From Spirochaetota bacterium (GTDB taxonomy: Bacteria > Spirochaetota > Spirochaetia > Treponematales > Treponemataceae): 64,000 bases of DNA. The notes under the pieces are model-generated. The model saw only the letters and a list, made by a program, of their open reading frames with translations, searched no databases and was not told the DNA's origin. Where the stretch lies: positions 1 through 64,000 of the forward strand of contig JAEWSQ010000018.1 of the NCBI GenBank assembly GCA_023398165.1, in the 5' to 3' direction. Positions 16,615 to 25,820 of the stretch are shown piece after piece (the first letter of the stretch is position 1; every line of letters starts with the position of its first letter). The position numbers were made by a program, and so were the translations under genes.

Positions 16615-19269
16615 TCACAGTTGGAACTTCACCCCGAATGAAGGGAGCGGAACCCATCCCATATCGACTTTGAACATACCTTCTCCAATAACCCAGCCGC
16701 TTGATTCGTATTCAAGTCCTGCCTTTGCGCTCTGTTCCGTTTTCTTCTTTTCTGATATAAAACCAAGAAGATTCTCCACTGCTATATACCATTCCCATGT
16801 CTTTTTAGGATTCTTAAAAGTCCCTTTACGGCTGAAGCGGACATCAATCGGCCAGTCTGCATAATGGCGGTCAGTATCGCTATAGATGCGGATTTTACCG
16901 GACGTATCAAGATTGGGATCTGAATATGTTCCGCTCATCATTTCTTCCTCCTTATCTATAACTGACTTACACAGTGCTCCTGTTGCATATGACGCTCCGA
17001 GCGTGAGCGTCATATCCTTAGGAAGAAAGAAATCAAGCACAGCATGAAAGGTATGAAAACGGTGGTATGACGGATAATACCAGAGCCCTAAGGGGTCTCC
17101 CGTTGTAGTTGTCTGGGTATCATACTGTGGTAATGACGGATTATAAAAACGTGCATACAGAAAAGAATAACTTACATAACCTGAAAACCATGAAGAAATC
17201 TTTTTTTCGACCATGAGGTCGGCACCTGCTGTATATCCCTGTCCGTCCGAACGGGTATACCAGACCGTACTGTTTAAATCCCTCTCATCTGCAAACACGT
17301 ACATACGGCTCAGGTAGTATTTATAATACCCTTCAAGAGTCAGTTTAAAATCCTCATCCAATTCGAGACGGGTTCCAAGAACAGAAGTCCATGCGGTGTC
17401 GGGTACAAGGGAGGAAGATAGAAAGCTGTCTTTTTGGATGCTTTTTGCAGCCTCTGACAGAGCTGAATACAAGCCGCTTCCGGCGCTCAATGACAGGCGG
17501 GAAAGCATTCCTTTGTTTTGTAAAGGGGTATATACAACCCGGGCGCGGGGATTTACAGAAGGAATTGAGTTCATGTCAAAATTTGCTTCTTTATTCCACA
17601 GGTAATAATGCTCAGCGCGGAGTCCAAGTTCTCCTTCAAACAGGGAGGAATTTGAGCCGAATGCCCACAAGGCAAAAAGAGACGAATCAGTGGTATTATT
17701 AAGAGGAGTGAAAGACTGATTTACATGAAGTAACTCAAGAACTTGCTCTAGATTTCCATATTCATCTTTAGTATATTTAACATCCATCTGCAGCCAGTGA
17801 CTGCTTTTCATATACGTTTTATACACTTCTTCCAGACCGAAAGATAAAATACTGTTAGAGGCAAGAGAAATATCGGTCTGAGCTTTACCCTGTACTTGTT
17901 GAAGTATTTTGTTTTCCTCCGTTTTATATTCAGTCTCGGAATAACCTCTAACCCCGGTAATTATATCATTTCCGTCATGATCAGATTCGCTTGATATACC
18001 AAATATATATTCATAAAACCGGTTATCCGTTACTTCGGAGTGAATTGCATAAGAACCCAGAATGTTAACAAAAGAAGAACGGGAGGGCAGCCATCTAACA
18101 TTGAGCGAGTTGTAAGCCTGCATATTTGTATACTGTATACTGTCAATAGTGGCATAAGGATAATACCGGAAAGAAGAAGCAAACGGATCAATTACTGAGG
18201 TATCCTCATACGAATCTGTCACTTTAGTTTCTATAGCCAGTTTAGACCCGTCCATGGCGAACAAAGCTTGAACAGCAAGAGATAAATCCGGGACGGGAGT
18301 AAATTCCCACTTGCCGTATACAGAATAGATATACGGCATGCGTTTAAATAAGTCTGCTATACGCTTAACACCAGCGAGTGATTCCTTATCATCCTTATAC
18401 AGAGCGTTGAGAAAGCCCCTTGCCAGCCATTTGATGGAAGAGAGATCCGTTGCATGGGCATAGAGAAATAACTTATTCTTATCTCCAAGAGGTAGCTCAA
18501 TAGCCGCATCTGCCGAAATAGTTGAAATGTTGAAAGTGAGCTTTTTTGCATCTCCGATATTCGCGCTTGAGGTGTCAAGCAAACCGGATGTCCCCTGCCC
18601 GTATCTTGCAGAAAAGATTCCCGTAGAAAGTTTTACAGAGTCAACCATATAGGGACTTAAGATCGACACCATGCCGTCCCAGAAAAAAGGCTCTATGAGG
18701 TACATACCGTCAAAGGTAACCCCCATTTCTGCAGGGTAGCCGCCCCGGATTGAAGGATCGGTATTCATGCCCAGTTTAAATCCGACACCGGGCAAGGCAG
18801 CAACAGCGGTCATAACATCGGCAATAATGCCGATTTGGGCTGTTGTTTTCAGTTCTTCGCTGGTTCTTACTATCGCTACACCGGGTTTTTCTTCTATCTT
18901 CCCTTTGCGTTCGCCTTCGACAACAAGTTCCTCACCTTCGAGCACGGTATCTAATACCATAGTGATAACTAAGGGATTTTCTTTTGTGGAGGAAAAACCT
19001 GATGACTTTATTTCAGCAGCAGTGACTGCATACCCCGGAGTTGCACAGAGGATTGTAAGCGGAAATACAATGTTGTCGGGAAGCGATAGTATTGCATTAC
19101 CGTCAGTATCCGTTAGCGTTTTAGCCTGAGGAAGGTTCTTAACATACACATACACGCCCTCAAGCGGAATATCCAAGTCGCCGTCTTTGACAAGAAGGGG
19201 GAGTTCGAGGGCTTGTAGAGAGAAAGTATAGAAAATGAAACAGTAAACAAGGACTTTTCTTAATGACAT
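16615..19269 (-). CDS. TonB-dependent outer-membrane receptor
   Basis: An 884-residue outer-membrane protein with a signal peptide (MSLRKVLVYCFIFYTFSLQA), a carboxypeptidase-regulatory-like domain (about residues 25-115, PLEGVYVYVKN...), a plug domain (about 125-245, with VAALPGVGFKLGMNTDPSIRG) and a C-terminal barrel rich in alternating aromatic residues, ending GVKFQL. Such receptors import scarce nutrients using TonB energy; the substrate cannot be told. The ATG at 19269 follows a GGAG site; an in-frame TTG 12 bases upstream overlaps it. No tonB, exbB or exbD is in the window and the gene appears monocistronic. Confidence 0.8.
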   Translation of the reverse strand: MSLRKVLVYCFIFYTFSLQALELPLLVKDGDLDIPLEGVYVYVKNLPQAKTLTDTDGNAILSLPDNIVFPLTILCATPGYAVTAAEIKSSGFSSTKENPLVITMVLDTVLEGEELVVEGERKGKIEEKPGVAIVRTSEELKTTAQIGIIADVMTAVAALPGVGFKLGMNTDPSIRGGYPAEMGVTFDGMYLIEPFFWDGMVSILSPYMVDSVKLSTGIFSARYGQGTSGLLDTSSANIGDAKKLTFNISTISADAAIELPLGDKNKLFLYAHATDLSSIKWLARGFLNALYKDDKESLAGVKRIADLFKRMPYIYSVYGKWEFTPVPDLSLAVQALFAMDGSKLAIETKVTDSYEDTSVIDPFASSFRYYPYATIDSIQYTNMQAYNSLNVRWLPSRSSFVNILGSYAIHSEVTDNRFYEYIFGISSESDHDGNDIITGVRGYSETEYKTEENKILQQVQGKAQTDISLASNSILSFGLEEVYKTYMKSSHWLQMDVKYTKDEYGNLEQVLELLHVNQSFTPLNNTTDSSLFALWAFGSNSSLFEGELGLRAEHYYLWNKEANFDMNSIPSVNPRARVVYTPLQNKGMLSRLSLSAGSGLYSALSEAAKSIQKDSFLSSSLVPDTAWTSVLGTRLELDEDFKLTLEGYYKYYLSRMYVFADERDLNSTVWYTRSDGQGYTAGADLMVEKKISSWFSGYVSYSFLYARFYNPSLPQYDTQTTTTGDPLGLWYYPSYHRFHTFHAVLDFFLPKDMTLTLGASYATGALCKSVIDKEEEMMSGTYSDPNLDTSGKIRIYSDTDRHYADWPIDVRFSRKGTFKNPKKTWEWYIAVENLLGFISEKKKTEQSAKAGLEYESSGWVIGEGMFKVDMGWVPLPSFGVKFQL

Positions 19270-19399
19270 AATACACTCCAAGACTCATATTACATATATG
19301 TTTTTACGGTAAAAAAATAATCCACCCAGTTTCTATATAACAAAGGAACTACAAAAAACCTATTAAACAGCAAGACAGGAATCAATTTAACTTACAGAA

Positions 19400-19429
19400 G
19401 TCAAGAATTTAACATTATAAATTCTTGAC
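19400..19429. repeat. Perfect 12-bp inverted repeat after the broken lipoprotein gene
   Basis: GTCAAGAATTTA and TAAATTCTTGAC separated by six bases, just past the stop at 19440. There is no T-run, so it may be a weak terminator or a transcript-end stabiliser. Confidence 0.45.
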
Positions 19430-19439
19430 GTTCCATTTC

Positions 19440-20189
19440 TTACCAGTTTATCCTAAAAAAGAGGCTTCCAGATTCTATCCATGTTAAATTTATTTTCCAA
19501 TCCCACCATCCAATACTAAAATCTTCAGGCTGTATTCTCTTGATAGAAGAGCCAAAAAAATCGTCAGTTACGAATGGGCCGCGATATTCTGATTGTCCTA
19601 CTGCCTTCATGTACATAGAACATCTAACACGCCCCGTAGGAGTCGTTATTCGACCTTCTATATAGGGCTTACTCCTACACCAAATCCAACCATGATAATA
19701 TGGTTCCTCCGCGCCTGCATTGCGGTAAAGTGAATCAGTATAATCCCAACTCTCTCTGCTTTGCTTTAATGGTCCTTCCGCTTTTTGGATTGACACAGTA
19801 ATACAACGCGTTCCTAGAACAGATTCATCTTCCGGCGGTCGATTTGAAATTTCATCTACATACGCAATAACTTCAGGTGAGCTATAATCCGGTTCTTCAA
19901 ATCAGCAAAAAGGATCATTAACCCTATCTAAAACAGAAGCTGCATCACCGGAGATTTGGGCTACTTTAACGGATTCGTTACCCTCTACATACTTTTGCGC
20001 AGTTACTTCCTGTGCTGTACAAGATCGAATGGCATCATTACCTTCGAGAGATGATAATTCCCAGCCATTTATCTTTATTACTTCTTGATCATTCTTTATT
20101 TGATAAGCAAGATTACAGCCTGTGGACAAAACTCCTGCGAGAATTGCACAAACAAAAACTGTTGTAACTTTTTTGGATAACACTCTCAT
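19440..20189 (-). pseudogene. Lipoprotein gene interrupted by one in-frame TGA
   Basis: The frame begins at ATG 20189 after a GGAGAG site and encodes a lipoprotein signal (MRVLSKKVTTVFVCAILAG then VLSTGC lipobox). At 19902-19904 a TGA interrupts ...NDPFC-stop-FEEPDYSS..., and the same frame stays open for another 153 codons to a TAA at 19440 with protein-like composition (many Trp, Tyr and Cys). So one base change (TGG to TGA is the simplest) splits what looks like a 249-codon gene. I do not recognise the family. A selenocysteine reading is unlikely because I see no clear SECIS hairpin and no redox motif. A sequencing error is possible. Confidence 0.7.
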
Positions 20190-20257
20190 GTTTATCTCTC
20201 CTGCAAAAAATACTATAACACCAAAAGGCATTATTTTACTTATTCATGGAGAGTTTT

Positions 20258-20293
20258 ATGGAAATGGAAATGGAAATGGAAATGGAAATGGAA
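20258..20293. repeat. Hexanucleotide tandem repeat (ATGGAA x6)
   Basis: Six perfect copies of ATGGAA in a row. They fall in the predicted 5' untranslated region of the interrupted lipoprotein gene, between its promoter (20332-20360) and ATG (20189). Such short repeats change copy number by slippage. Confidence 0.9.
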
Positions 20294-20331
20294 AACAGAG
20301 CAACTCTCACAAAACTCTAATCACTAAATAA

Positions 20332-20360
20332 ATTATGAAGCTAATAATTTTTTATGTCAA
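20332..20360 (-). promoter_or_regulatory. Promoter for the interrupted lipoprotein gene
   Basis: Minus strand: TTGACA (20355-20360), 17-base spacer, CATAAT (20332-20337). Predicted leader of about 135 nt that contains the ATGGAA repeat. A small GAGGG/CCCTC hairpin lies just upstream at about 20371-20385. Confidence 0.7.
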
Positions 20361-20425
20361 GCTTTTTTTTGAGGGGAAAGCCCTCTATAACTTATTCCTC
20401 ACCCTGACTGATAATACTAATAAAT

Positions 20426-20455
20426 TTGCCTTCTGCTTAGTTTTTCTGCTATACT
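20426..20455 (+). promoter_or_regulatory. Promoter for the CAAX-type protease gene
   Basis: Plus strand: TATACT (20450-20455) with an upstream TG (extended -10) and TTGCCT (20426-20431) 18 bases before it. Confidence 0.5.
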
Positions 20456-20489
20456 TCCAGCACAGATTAACCGGAAAAGGGATTTTTAC

Positions 20490-21269
20490 ATGGAAAAAAG
20501 TTCTATACTAAAAACAGTACAGGAATTACTGCCTTTACTTATTTTAACCGCAGTTTCTACAGTCCTTGGCTATTATGGAAGTTTGTTAGCCTTATTTCTC
20601 ATGCTAATTGTTTTTCTTTTCAGAAAGCATATTGAAGGCAACATTGAACTATATGCAAACAAAACGCTGCTCACTGTTTTTTGTATTGTGTATGCAATTC
20701 TTATGATGCACACACTTTTAATAAGTTTTGGAATCTATGAAGTACTCCGCCTCGACGCGGAGAATGTAAAAGTTCTCGTAAAAGCAGCCGGTGTTGTACT
20801 CAGCATTATTCTATTGAGAATTACTAATATCAGTGTGAAAAATTTTTCATGGACTTTAAGCAAAGGCCAAATCCTGGGAACCATTACTATTGCCGCCGCC
20901 TTCATTTGTATTACCGTTGTATTCGATGGACTCAGATTTATTAATGACTTTAACGGCGATATTGCAAAATTCAGTCTCTATGTGCTTAAAATCTTAGTCC
21001 TGGTTGCTTTTTTTGAAGAGTTTTTATGCAGGGGCATACTGATATCAGCATTGAAGGCTTACAGTCTGAGTGAATGGAAAATAAACCTGATTCAAGCCTT
21101 TCTGTTTGGGATTCTTCATTATGCAAGGTATATAGAAAGGGGAATAGGACTTGCCCTTTTGACGACATCGTATCAGATTGTTATAGGGTACTTTTTCGGG
21201 AAGCTGTATTTTAAAACTAAGACCCTTACACCGGGAATCATTCTTCACCTCCTGTGGGATATTGTTTAA
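20490..21269 (+). CDS. CPBP/CAAX-type intramembrane metalloprotease
   Basis: A 259-residue protein with about eight hydrophobic segments. The family motifs are visible: EEFLCR (E-E-x3-R, about residues 176-181), FGILHY (F-x3-H, about 203-208) and HLLWDI at the C-terminus (H-x3-D). These residues form the metal site of the ABI/CAAX membrane protease family, which in bacteria includes bacteriocin-immunity proteins and proteases of unknown substrate. A GGAAAAGGG stretch precedes the ATG. No bacteriocin or prenylation genes are nearby, so the substrate is unknown. Confidence 0.75.
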   Translation: MEKSSILKTVQELLPLLILTAVSTVLGYYGSLLALFLMLIVFLFRKHIEGNIELYANKTLLTVFCIVYAILMMHTLLISFGIYEVLRLDAENVKVLVKAAGVVLSIILLRITNISVKNFSWTLSKGQILGTITIAAAFICITVVFDGLRFINDFNGDIAKFSLYVLKILVLVAFFEEFLCRGILISALKAYSLSEWKINLIQAFLFGILHYARYIERGIGLALLTTSYQIVIGYFFGKLYFKTKTLTPGIILHLLWDIV

Positions 21270-21319
21270 TTTTTTTCCCCCATACTGCTTTTTCCTCTAC
21301 TGTCTGATACAATAATAGA

Positions 21320-21691
21320 GTGAAACTTCGTATGAAAATCGGCGACATTTTCATTATCCTACTCGCGCTTGCAGTCTGCGTTTATTCCGTTATTGCTGTT
21401 AGAAACGGCACAAGGGGAGATACTATACTCACCATCGAGTCGCCGGAAGGAAAATGGAAGTATCCGCTGGACAAAGACGGGACGTATGACATACCCGGAG
21501 AAAATGGAGTTTCAGTTATCAGCATAAAGAATGGGGAGGCTTTTTTCGTTGAATCCGAATGCCCCAATAAAACCTGCGTAATGACTCCTCCCATAAGCAA
21601 GGGAGGGGAATGGATAGGATGCCTTCCGAACCGGGTTTTCATACGGATAGAGGGCGAAGAAAAAACCGGATTTGACGCAGTCGGCTACTGA
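21320..21691 (+). CDS. NusG domain II-containing membrane-anchored protein
   Basis: A 123-residue protein with one N-terminal transmembrane helix (about residues 8-27) and an extracytoplasmic domain resembling the NusG_II family (ending ...CPNKTCVMTPPISKGGEWIGCLPNRVFIRIEG), with the typical CPNKxC-x7-15-C-x-PN cysteine pattern. Family members often sit with electron-transfer or heptaprenyl-synthase genes, but here the neighbours are a membrane protease and radA. Start: GTG at 21320 directly after a TACAAT -10 box would be leaderless; ATG at 21332 is an alternative. Function unknown. Confidence 0.7.
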   Translation: MKLRMKIGDIFIILLALAVCVYSVIAVRNGTRGDTILTIESPEGKWKYPLDKDGTYDIPGENGVSVISIKNGEAFFVESECPNKTCVMTPPISKGGEWIGCLPNRVFIRIEGEEKTGFDAVGY

Positions 21692-21714
21692 AAAGCTGCA
21701 GTAAAAAGGAATTC

Positions 21715-23094
21715 ATGGCGAAAAAAAAACAAGGATCTGTCGTTTTTATTTGTTCAAACTGCTCATACTCTCAGCCTAAGTGGCTCGGACGCTGTCCCGA
21801 GTGCGGCGAGTGGAATACGCTTGAGGAGCACCTCGATACCGATCAATCCCCTTCTTTTGGTAAAAGCGGAATTGTACAAAAAGCAAAACCGGTTCCCCTT
21901 TCGGCAGTGCCTTTACAGGAAGGGAAAAGACTTCTTACCGGCATAGGCGAGTTTGACAGGGTACTGGGAGGCGGGGCGGTAAAACGATCGGCAGTGTTAA
22001 TAGGCGGGGAGCCGGGCATCGGAAAATCGACGCTTCTCATTCAGGCGGCTTCTTCCATGAACCGGCAGATTCAAAAGGACAACAAGGAAATTTCGAGCAA
22101 GGGAAGAGTGCTCTATGTTTCGGGCGAGGAATCTGCTTCTCAGATTAGAGCAAGAGCCGAAAGACTCGAGCTGGATGTTGCATCCATTGAGATTCTCTGC
22201 ACCTCGCGCCTCGAGGACATCGAAGAGGCTTTGAATGCGGTAAATCCTGTTTTTGTAATAATCGATTCCATCCAAACCATATACAGCACGGAAGCAGGCA
22301 TAATTCCGGGGACGGTGAATCAGTTAAAGTACTGTTCTCACGAGCTTATTTCCTGGGTCAAAGAGCGTGATTCTGTTTTATTTTTAACTGCGCACATAAC
22401 GAAGGAAGGCTCCATTGCAGGACCTAAGTCCCTTGAACACATGGTAGACACCGTTATTCTTTTTGAACGCAACGACGATGACATCCGTTTCCTGAGGGCA
22501 AATAAAAACCGCTACGGTTCTGTCGATGAGCTTGGAATTTTTTCCATGAGCGAAAAGGGTCTTTCCCCCGTGGACGATCCCTCCTCTCTTTTTATAATCA
22601 GACGGAACGGACCTCTTCCTGCAGGCATTGCAGTTGTGCCTGTTTTTGAAGGAAGCCGTGTGTTCTTAGTCGAAATTCAGGCGCTCACCGTTCCGTCTAA
22701 AGCATCGCTCAGCCGTGTGTATTCCGATAATATTGATAATGCCCGCGTCAGCAGGATTGCGGCCGTTCTTGAAAAACGGCTGGGACTGTGTTTCAGCGAT
22801 CAGGACCTCTATATTAATGTAGCAGGAGGCGTGAGACTCACCGAGAGCGCCATAGATCTTGCTCTTGCAAGCGCCCTGTATTCTGCGCGGACTGATATAC
22901 CGCTCGCTGATAAAACTGCCTTAATCGGTGAAATAAGTCTTGCAGGCGAGGTACGCCCTGTTAACAGAATTAAGCAGAGGGCGAAGGCCTGTGCAGCACT
23001 CGGATTTACACACGTTATTGCCCCGGAAAAAGAAAGCGGCATCACTGAAGTTAGCGATGTGAAAAGCCTTATCCGCACCCTTTTCAAAAAATAA
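21715..23094 (+). CDS. radA: DNA repair protein RadA/Sms
   Basis: A 459-residue RadA. The N-terminal zinc finger has Cys13, Cys16, Cys27 and Cys30; Walker A GGEPGIGKST lies near residues 97-106; the RadA-specific KNRYG motif is near residue 263; the C-terminal third is the Lon-protease-like domain (NVAGGVRLTESAIDLALASAL). It is a hexameric helicase that extends D-loops in recombination. Preceded by AAGGA; 23 bases after the NusG-II gene, so probably co-transcribed. Confidence 0.95.
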   Translation: MAKKKQGSVVFICSNCSYSQPKWLGRCPECGEWNTLEEHLDTDQSPSFGKSGIVQKAKPVPLSAVPLQEGKRLLTGIGEFDRVLGGGAVKRSAVLIGGEPGIGKSTLLIQAASSMNRQIQKDNKEISSKGRVLYVSGEESASQIRARAERLELDVASIEILCTSRLEDIEEALNAVNPVFVIIDSIQTIYSTEAGIIPGTVNQLKYCSHELISWVKERDSVLFLTAHITKEGSIAGPKSLEHMVDTVILFERNDDDIRFLRANKNRYGSVDELGIFSMSEKGLSPVDDPSSLFIIRRNGPLPAGIAVVPVFEGSRVFLVEIQALTVPSKASLSRVYSDNIDNARVSRIAAVLEKRLGLCFSDQDLYINVAGGVRLTESAIDLALASALYSARTDIPLADKTALIGEISLAGEVRPVNRIKQRAKACAALGFTHVIAPEKESGITEVSDVKSLIRTLFKK

Positions 23095-23135
23095 AATCAA
23101 GCTCTTTTTTTATGTTCAATACCCATCCGGTATGG

Positions 23136-23141
23136 TATAAT
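23136..23141 (+). promoter_or_regulatory. Extended -10 box just before the MgtC-like gene
   Basis: TATAAT preceded by TGG (extended -10), ending 7 bases before the ATG at 23149. Transcription from here would start at or next to the start codon, giving a leaderless message; no ribosome site is present. Confidence 0.65.
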
Positions 23142-23148
23142 TCCTTCT

Positions 23149-23847
23149 ATGAGTTTCTGGTCGCAATTTGCAGATACAACAATATGTCTCTCCTACCCGG
23201 TAATCATTTTCCGTGTACTTTTAAGTTTTATAGCAGGCGCGCTCATAGGGCTTGAGCGGAAAATGAGACAGCAGCCTATCGGTATGAGAACGCTCGTTCT
23301 TATATCAGTCTCATCCACGCTTTTAATGATTCTTTCTATGAACATGGCGTATTTAAACGGAGTTGACGGAGACCCCTCCCGCATAGCTTCCCAGGTAGTG
23401 TCTGGAATCGGCTTTTTAGGAGGCGGTGCTATATTACGTCAGGGCTTGAATATTAAAGGGCTCACATCCGCCGCAATTATATGGGCGAGCGCGGCTATAG
23501 GCTTAGCCGTTGGAGCAGGATTATACATCCTGTCGTTTTTTGCCCTTGCAGTGTGCATCGCCTCTCTCATATTTCTTGACAAGTTTGAGATTAAATACTT
23601 TCCGGCGGAGCGGACAAAGCACCTTGAGCTTGTTTTTAAAAACAACAGGCTCGATTTTAAAGCGCTCCATTCGGTAATTGAATCGCACGGACTTATCATT
23701 TTAAATATGGATACAGGAAAAATGATGAATGAAAAAATCTTACGCATCAGTTTTTCCGTCAGAACTCCCGACATCGTTGATATTCTTTCGCTGAGCGAAG
23801 AAATTCAAAACATCGGGAAGCTCGAAGAAATTAACCTCACCGACTAA
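23149..23847 (+). CDS. MgtC/SapB family membrane protein
   Basis: A 232-residue protein. Four to five transmembrane helices (residues about 15-140) carry the family signatures GALIGLERKMRQQPIGMRT and VVSGIGFLGGGAIL; the last 80 residues form a cytoplasmic ACT-like domain. MgtC proteins inhibit F-type ATP synthase or support magnesium-limited growth in Salmonella; the role of spirochaete homologues is not known. It is convergent with the ABC permease gene, with only three bases between stops. Confidence 0.85.
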   Translation: MSFWSQFADTTICLSYPVIIFRVLLSFIAGALIGLERKMRQQPIGMRTLVLISVSSTLLMILSMNMAYLNGVDGDPSRIASQVVSGIGFLGGGAILRQGLNIKGLTSAAIIWASAAIGLAVGAGLYILSFFALAVCIASLIFLDKFEIKYFPAERTKHLELVFKNNRLDFKALHSVIESHGLIILNMDTGKMMNEKILRISFSVRTPDIVDILSLSEEIQNIGKLEEINLTD

Positions 23848-23850
23848 TTT

Positions 23851-25047
23851 TTACTCTGAGGCAAGCGCCTCAACAGGATCAAGTTTTGCCGCGCGTGATG
23901 CAGGATTTAAGCCGAAGAATACGCCGACAAAGGCCGAGAAGAAAAATGCGATGAGGCAGGCTGACCACTGAACCGCGTAGGCCCAATCCATGACATACGT
24001 TGCAACGGCGCTAAGTATAAGGCCGAAAATAATGCCGAAAATACCGCCCAAAAGTGAAATGGAGGCAGACTCCACGAGGAACTGCATTCGTATGGCGTTC
24101 GGCGTGGCTCCAAGCGCTTTTCGAATACCTATCTCCTTGCGCCGCTCGGTAACCGTAACTATCATAATATTCATAATTCCGATCCCTCCGACAAGAAGCG
24201 AAATAGCAGCTATTCCTGAAAGCAGAAGGCTGACTGTTCCCATGACTTCATCGTACTGTTCGAGCATGCTCTGCATCGAGGTAACCTGCAGAGAATTTGT
24301 CTGTCCGGTTTTAGTCTCTGCATAGGCCTTTATGATATCCACTACCTCTGTCGCGTAGCTCTGATCGGTGAGCTGAATAACGGCCGAATTTGCAGCTGCA
24401 GAGGGTGATATTTTTTTATCATAAAAACCGCGGGGAATGAACATTGCAGAGGCAGTTGATTCAAAACCGGAACTCTGATCTTTAAGAACTCCGACCACTT
24501 CAAAACCGAAGCGGATATTCGAAATGGTTACAATAATAGTTTTTCCCACCGCGTCTCCCTGCGGGAAAAGTGAGGAAGCAACTTCGCTTCCGATTATTAT
24601 TTTCTGCATTCCTTGTACTGAATCGGATACGGTAAAAAAATCCCCGTATTCAAGCTCGAATTTATTCATTTCCAAATACCTATACTCTATTGCAGTAATC
24701 GAAGAAGATACACTAACATCGCCGTAGACAGCTGTTCCTGAGAGTGAATTAGTATAATAAATGCCTTTCAGGTGCGGAATAGCATCCCACAGTTCCGTAC
24801 GGAAGTCTTCGGTAAATGTGATGCTCGAACCTGTTGAAACTCTTCTGTTCGCAAACCCCGTATTTAGACGCACTATATCGAGCCCTGAGGAACCGAATGT
24901 ACCCTTAATGTTCTGGGTAGCGCTCTGCCCCAGTGTCGTTATTATTATTACTGATGCAACACCGATAATGACGCCGAGAAGAGAAAGAATTGTCCGTGTT
25001 TTATTCAGCCTGAAATTCTGTAAGGCGTTATATAAGTCTTCAAACAT
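23851..25047 (-). CDS. MacB-like ABC transporter permease
   Basis: A 398-residue permease with the MacB layout: one N-terminal transmembrane helix (TRTILSLLGVIIGVASVIIIT), a large periplasmic core domain (about residues 45-270), then three helices with the conserved TERRKEIGIRKALGA coupling segment. The ATPase is a separate protein here. I chose ATG 25047 because AAGAGG precedes it and it overlaps the ATPase stop by eight bases. Works with the next three genes as a TolC-dependent exporter of unknown cargo. Confidence 0.9.
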   Translation of the reverse strand: MFEDLYNALQNFRLNKTRTILSLLGVIIGVASVIIITTLGQSATQNIKGTFGSSGLDIVRLNTGFANRRVSTGSSITFTEDFRTELWDAIPHLKGIYYTNSLSGTAVYGDVSVSSSITAIEYRYLEMNKFELEYGDFFTVSDSVQGMQKIIIGSEVASSLFPQGDAVGKTIIVTISNIRFGFEVVGVLKDQSSGFESTASAMFIPRGFYDKKISPSAAANSAVIQLTDQSYATEVVDIIKAYAETKTGQTNSLQVTSMQSMLEQYDEVMGTVSLLLSGIAAISLLVGGIGIMNIMIVTVTERRKEIGIRKALGATPNAIRMQFLVESASISLLGGIFGIIFGLILSAVATYVMDWAYAVQWSACLIAFFFSAFVGVFFGLNPASRAAKLDPVEALASE

Positions 25048-25810
25048 AGAAAACCTCTTTTGGATTTTTGTGTTCACTTTCATGATTATATGTGTCGTCT
25101 TTTATAAGTCCGTCAAAGATGTGAACACAGCGGGGAAGAGATCCTCCAATACCCGGATCATGGGTAACAATAATTATAGTTGTACCCCCTTCATTAATTT
25201 TACCGAAAAGATTTAAGACCTGTTTTCCGGTAACCGAATCGAGAGCTCCAGTGGGTTCATCGGCAAGAATTATGTGGGGCTTCGTTACCATGGCGCGGGC
25301 TATAGCGGTACGCTGCTTCTGCCCGCCTGAAAGTTCATGAGGCCGGTGATCGAGACGGTCGAGGAGCCCTACAAGAGAAAGTGTTTCTTTTGCAAGATCC
25401 TTGCGGTCCCGCATTGAAATACCCTGATAACGCAAAGGCAGCATGACATTTTCAAGAACCGTCATTGTAGACAAAAGGTGATACTGCTGGAAAACAAAAC
25501 CGACAGTTTCATTTCTAAGATGGGCAAGCTCCCTCTCGGTCATATCTGCAGTTTTTTTACCGTCAATTATTACGTCGCCGGAACTCGGTCTGTCGAGACA
25601 GCCGATCATATTCATGCACGTCGATTTTCCGGAACCCGAAGGCCCCATAATCGACAGAAACTCGCCTCTTTTAACCGAAAATGAAATTCCCCTTAAAGCC
25701 TGCACCTCATTTTCTCCCATGGTATAAATACGGCTTACATCTTTCATTTCTATGACGGGGACAGTTTTCCCTTCCGGATGATCATCCGGTGATTTTCTTT
25801 GCTCGCTCAT
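25040..25810 (-). CDS. MacB/LolD-type ABC transporter ATP-binding protein
   Basis: A 256-residue ATPase with Walker A GPSGSGKST, Q-loop FVFQQYHLL, signature LSGGQKQR, Walker B ILADEPTGALD and H-loop VTHD, followed by a short C-terminal tail. I chose ATG 25810: AGGGG lies six bases upstream, whereas an in-frame ATG at 25816 abuts that site. It starts 10 bases after the adaptor stop. It powers the permease encoded next. Confidence 0.92.
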   Translation of the reverse strand: MSEQRKSPDDHPEGKTVPVIEMKDVSRIYTMGENEVQALRGISFSVKRGEFLSIMGPSGSGKSTCMNMIGCLDRPSSGDVIIDGKKTADMTERELAHLRNETVGFVFQQYHLLSTMTVLENVMLPLRYQGISMRDRKDLAKETLSLVGLLDRLDHRPHELSGGQKQRTAIARAMVTKPHIILADEPTGALDSVTGKQVLNLFGKINEGGTTIIIVTHDPGIGGSLPRCVHIFDGLIKDDTYNHESEHKNPKEVFYV

Positions 25811-25820
25811 ATTCATCCCC

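Noticed and set aside
19860..19904. Selenocysteine decoding of the in-frame TGA
   Set aside because: No convincing SECIS hairpin directly after TGA, no Cys-x-x-Sec redox motif, and the protein is a lipoprotein of unknown type; a nonsense mutation is simpler.
20122..20331. Plus-strand open frame with Asn-Gly repeats
   Set aside because: It is the ATGGAA repeat read in another frame, overlaps the lipoprotein start antisense, and has no ribosome site.
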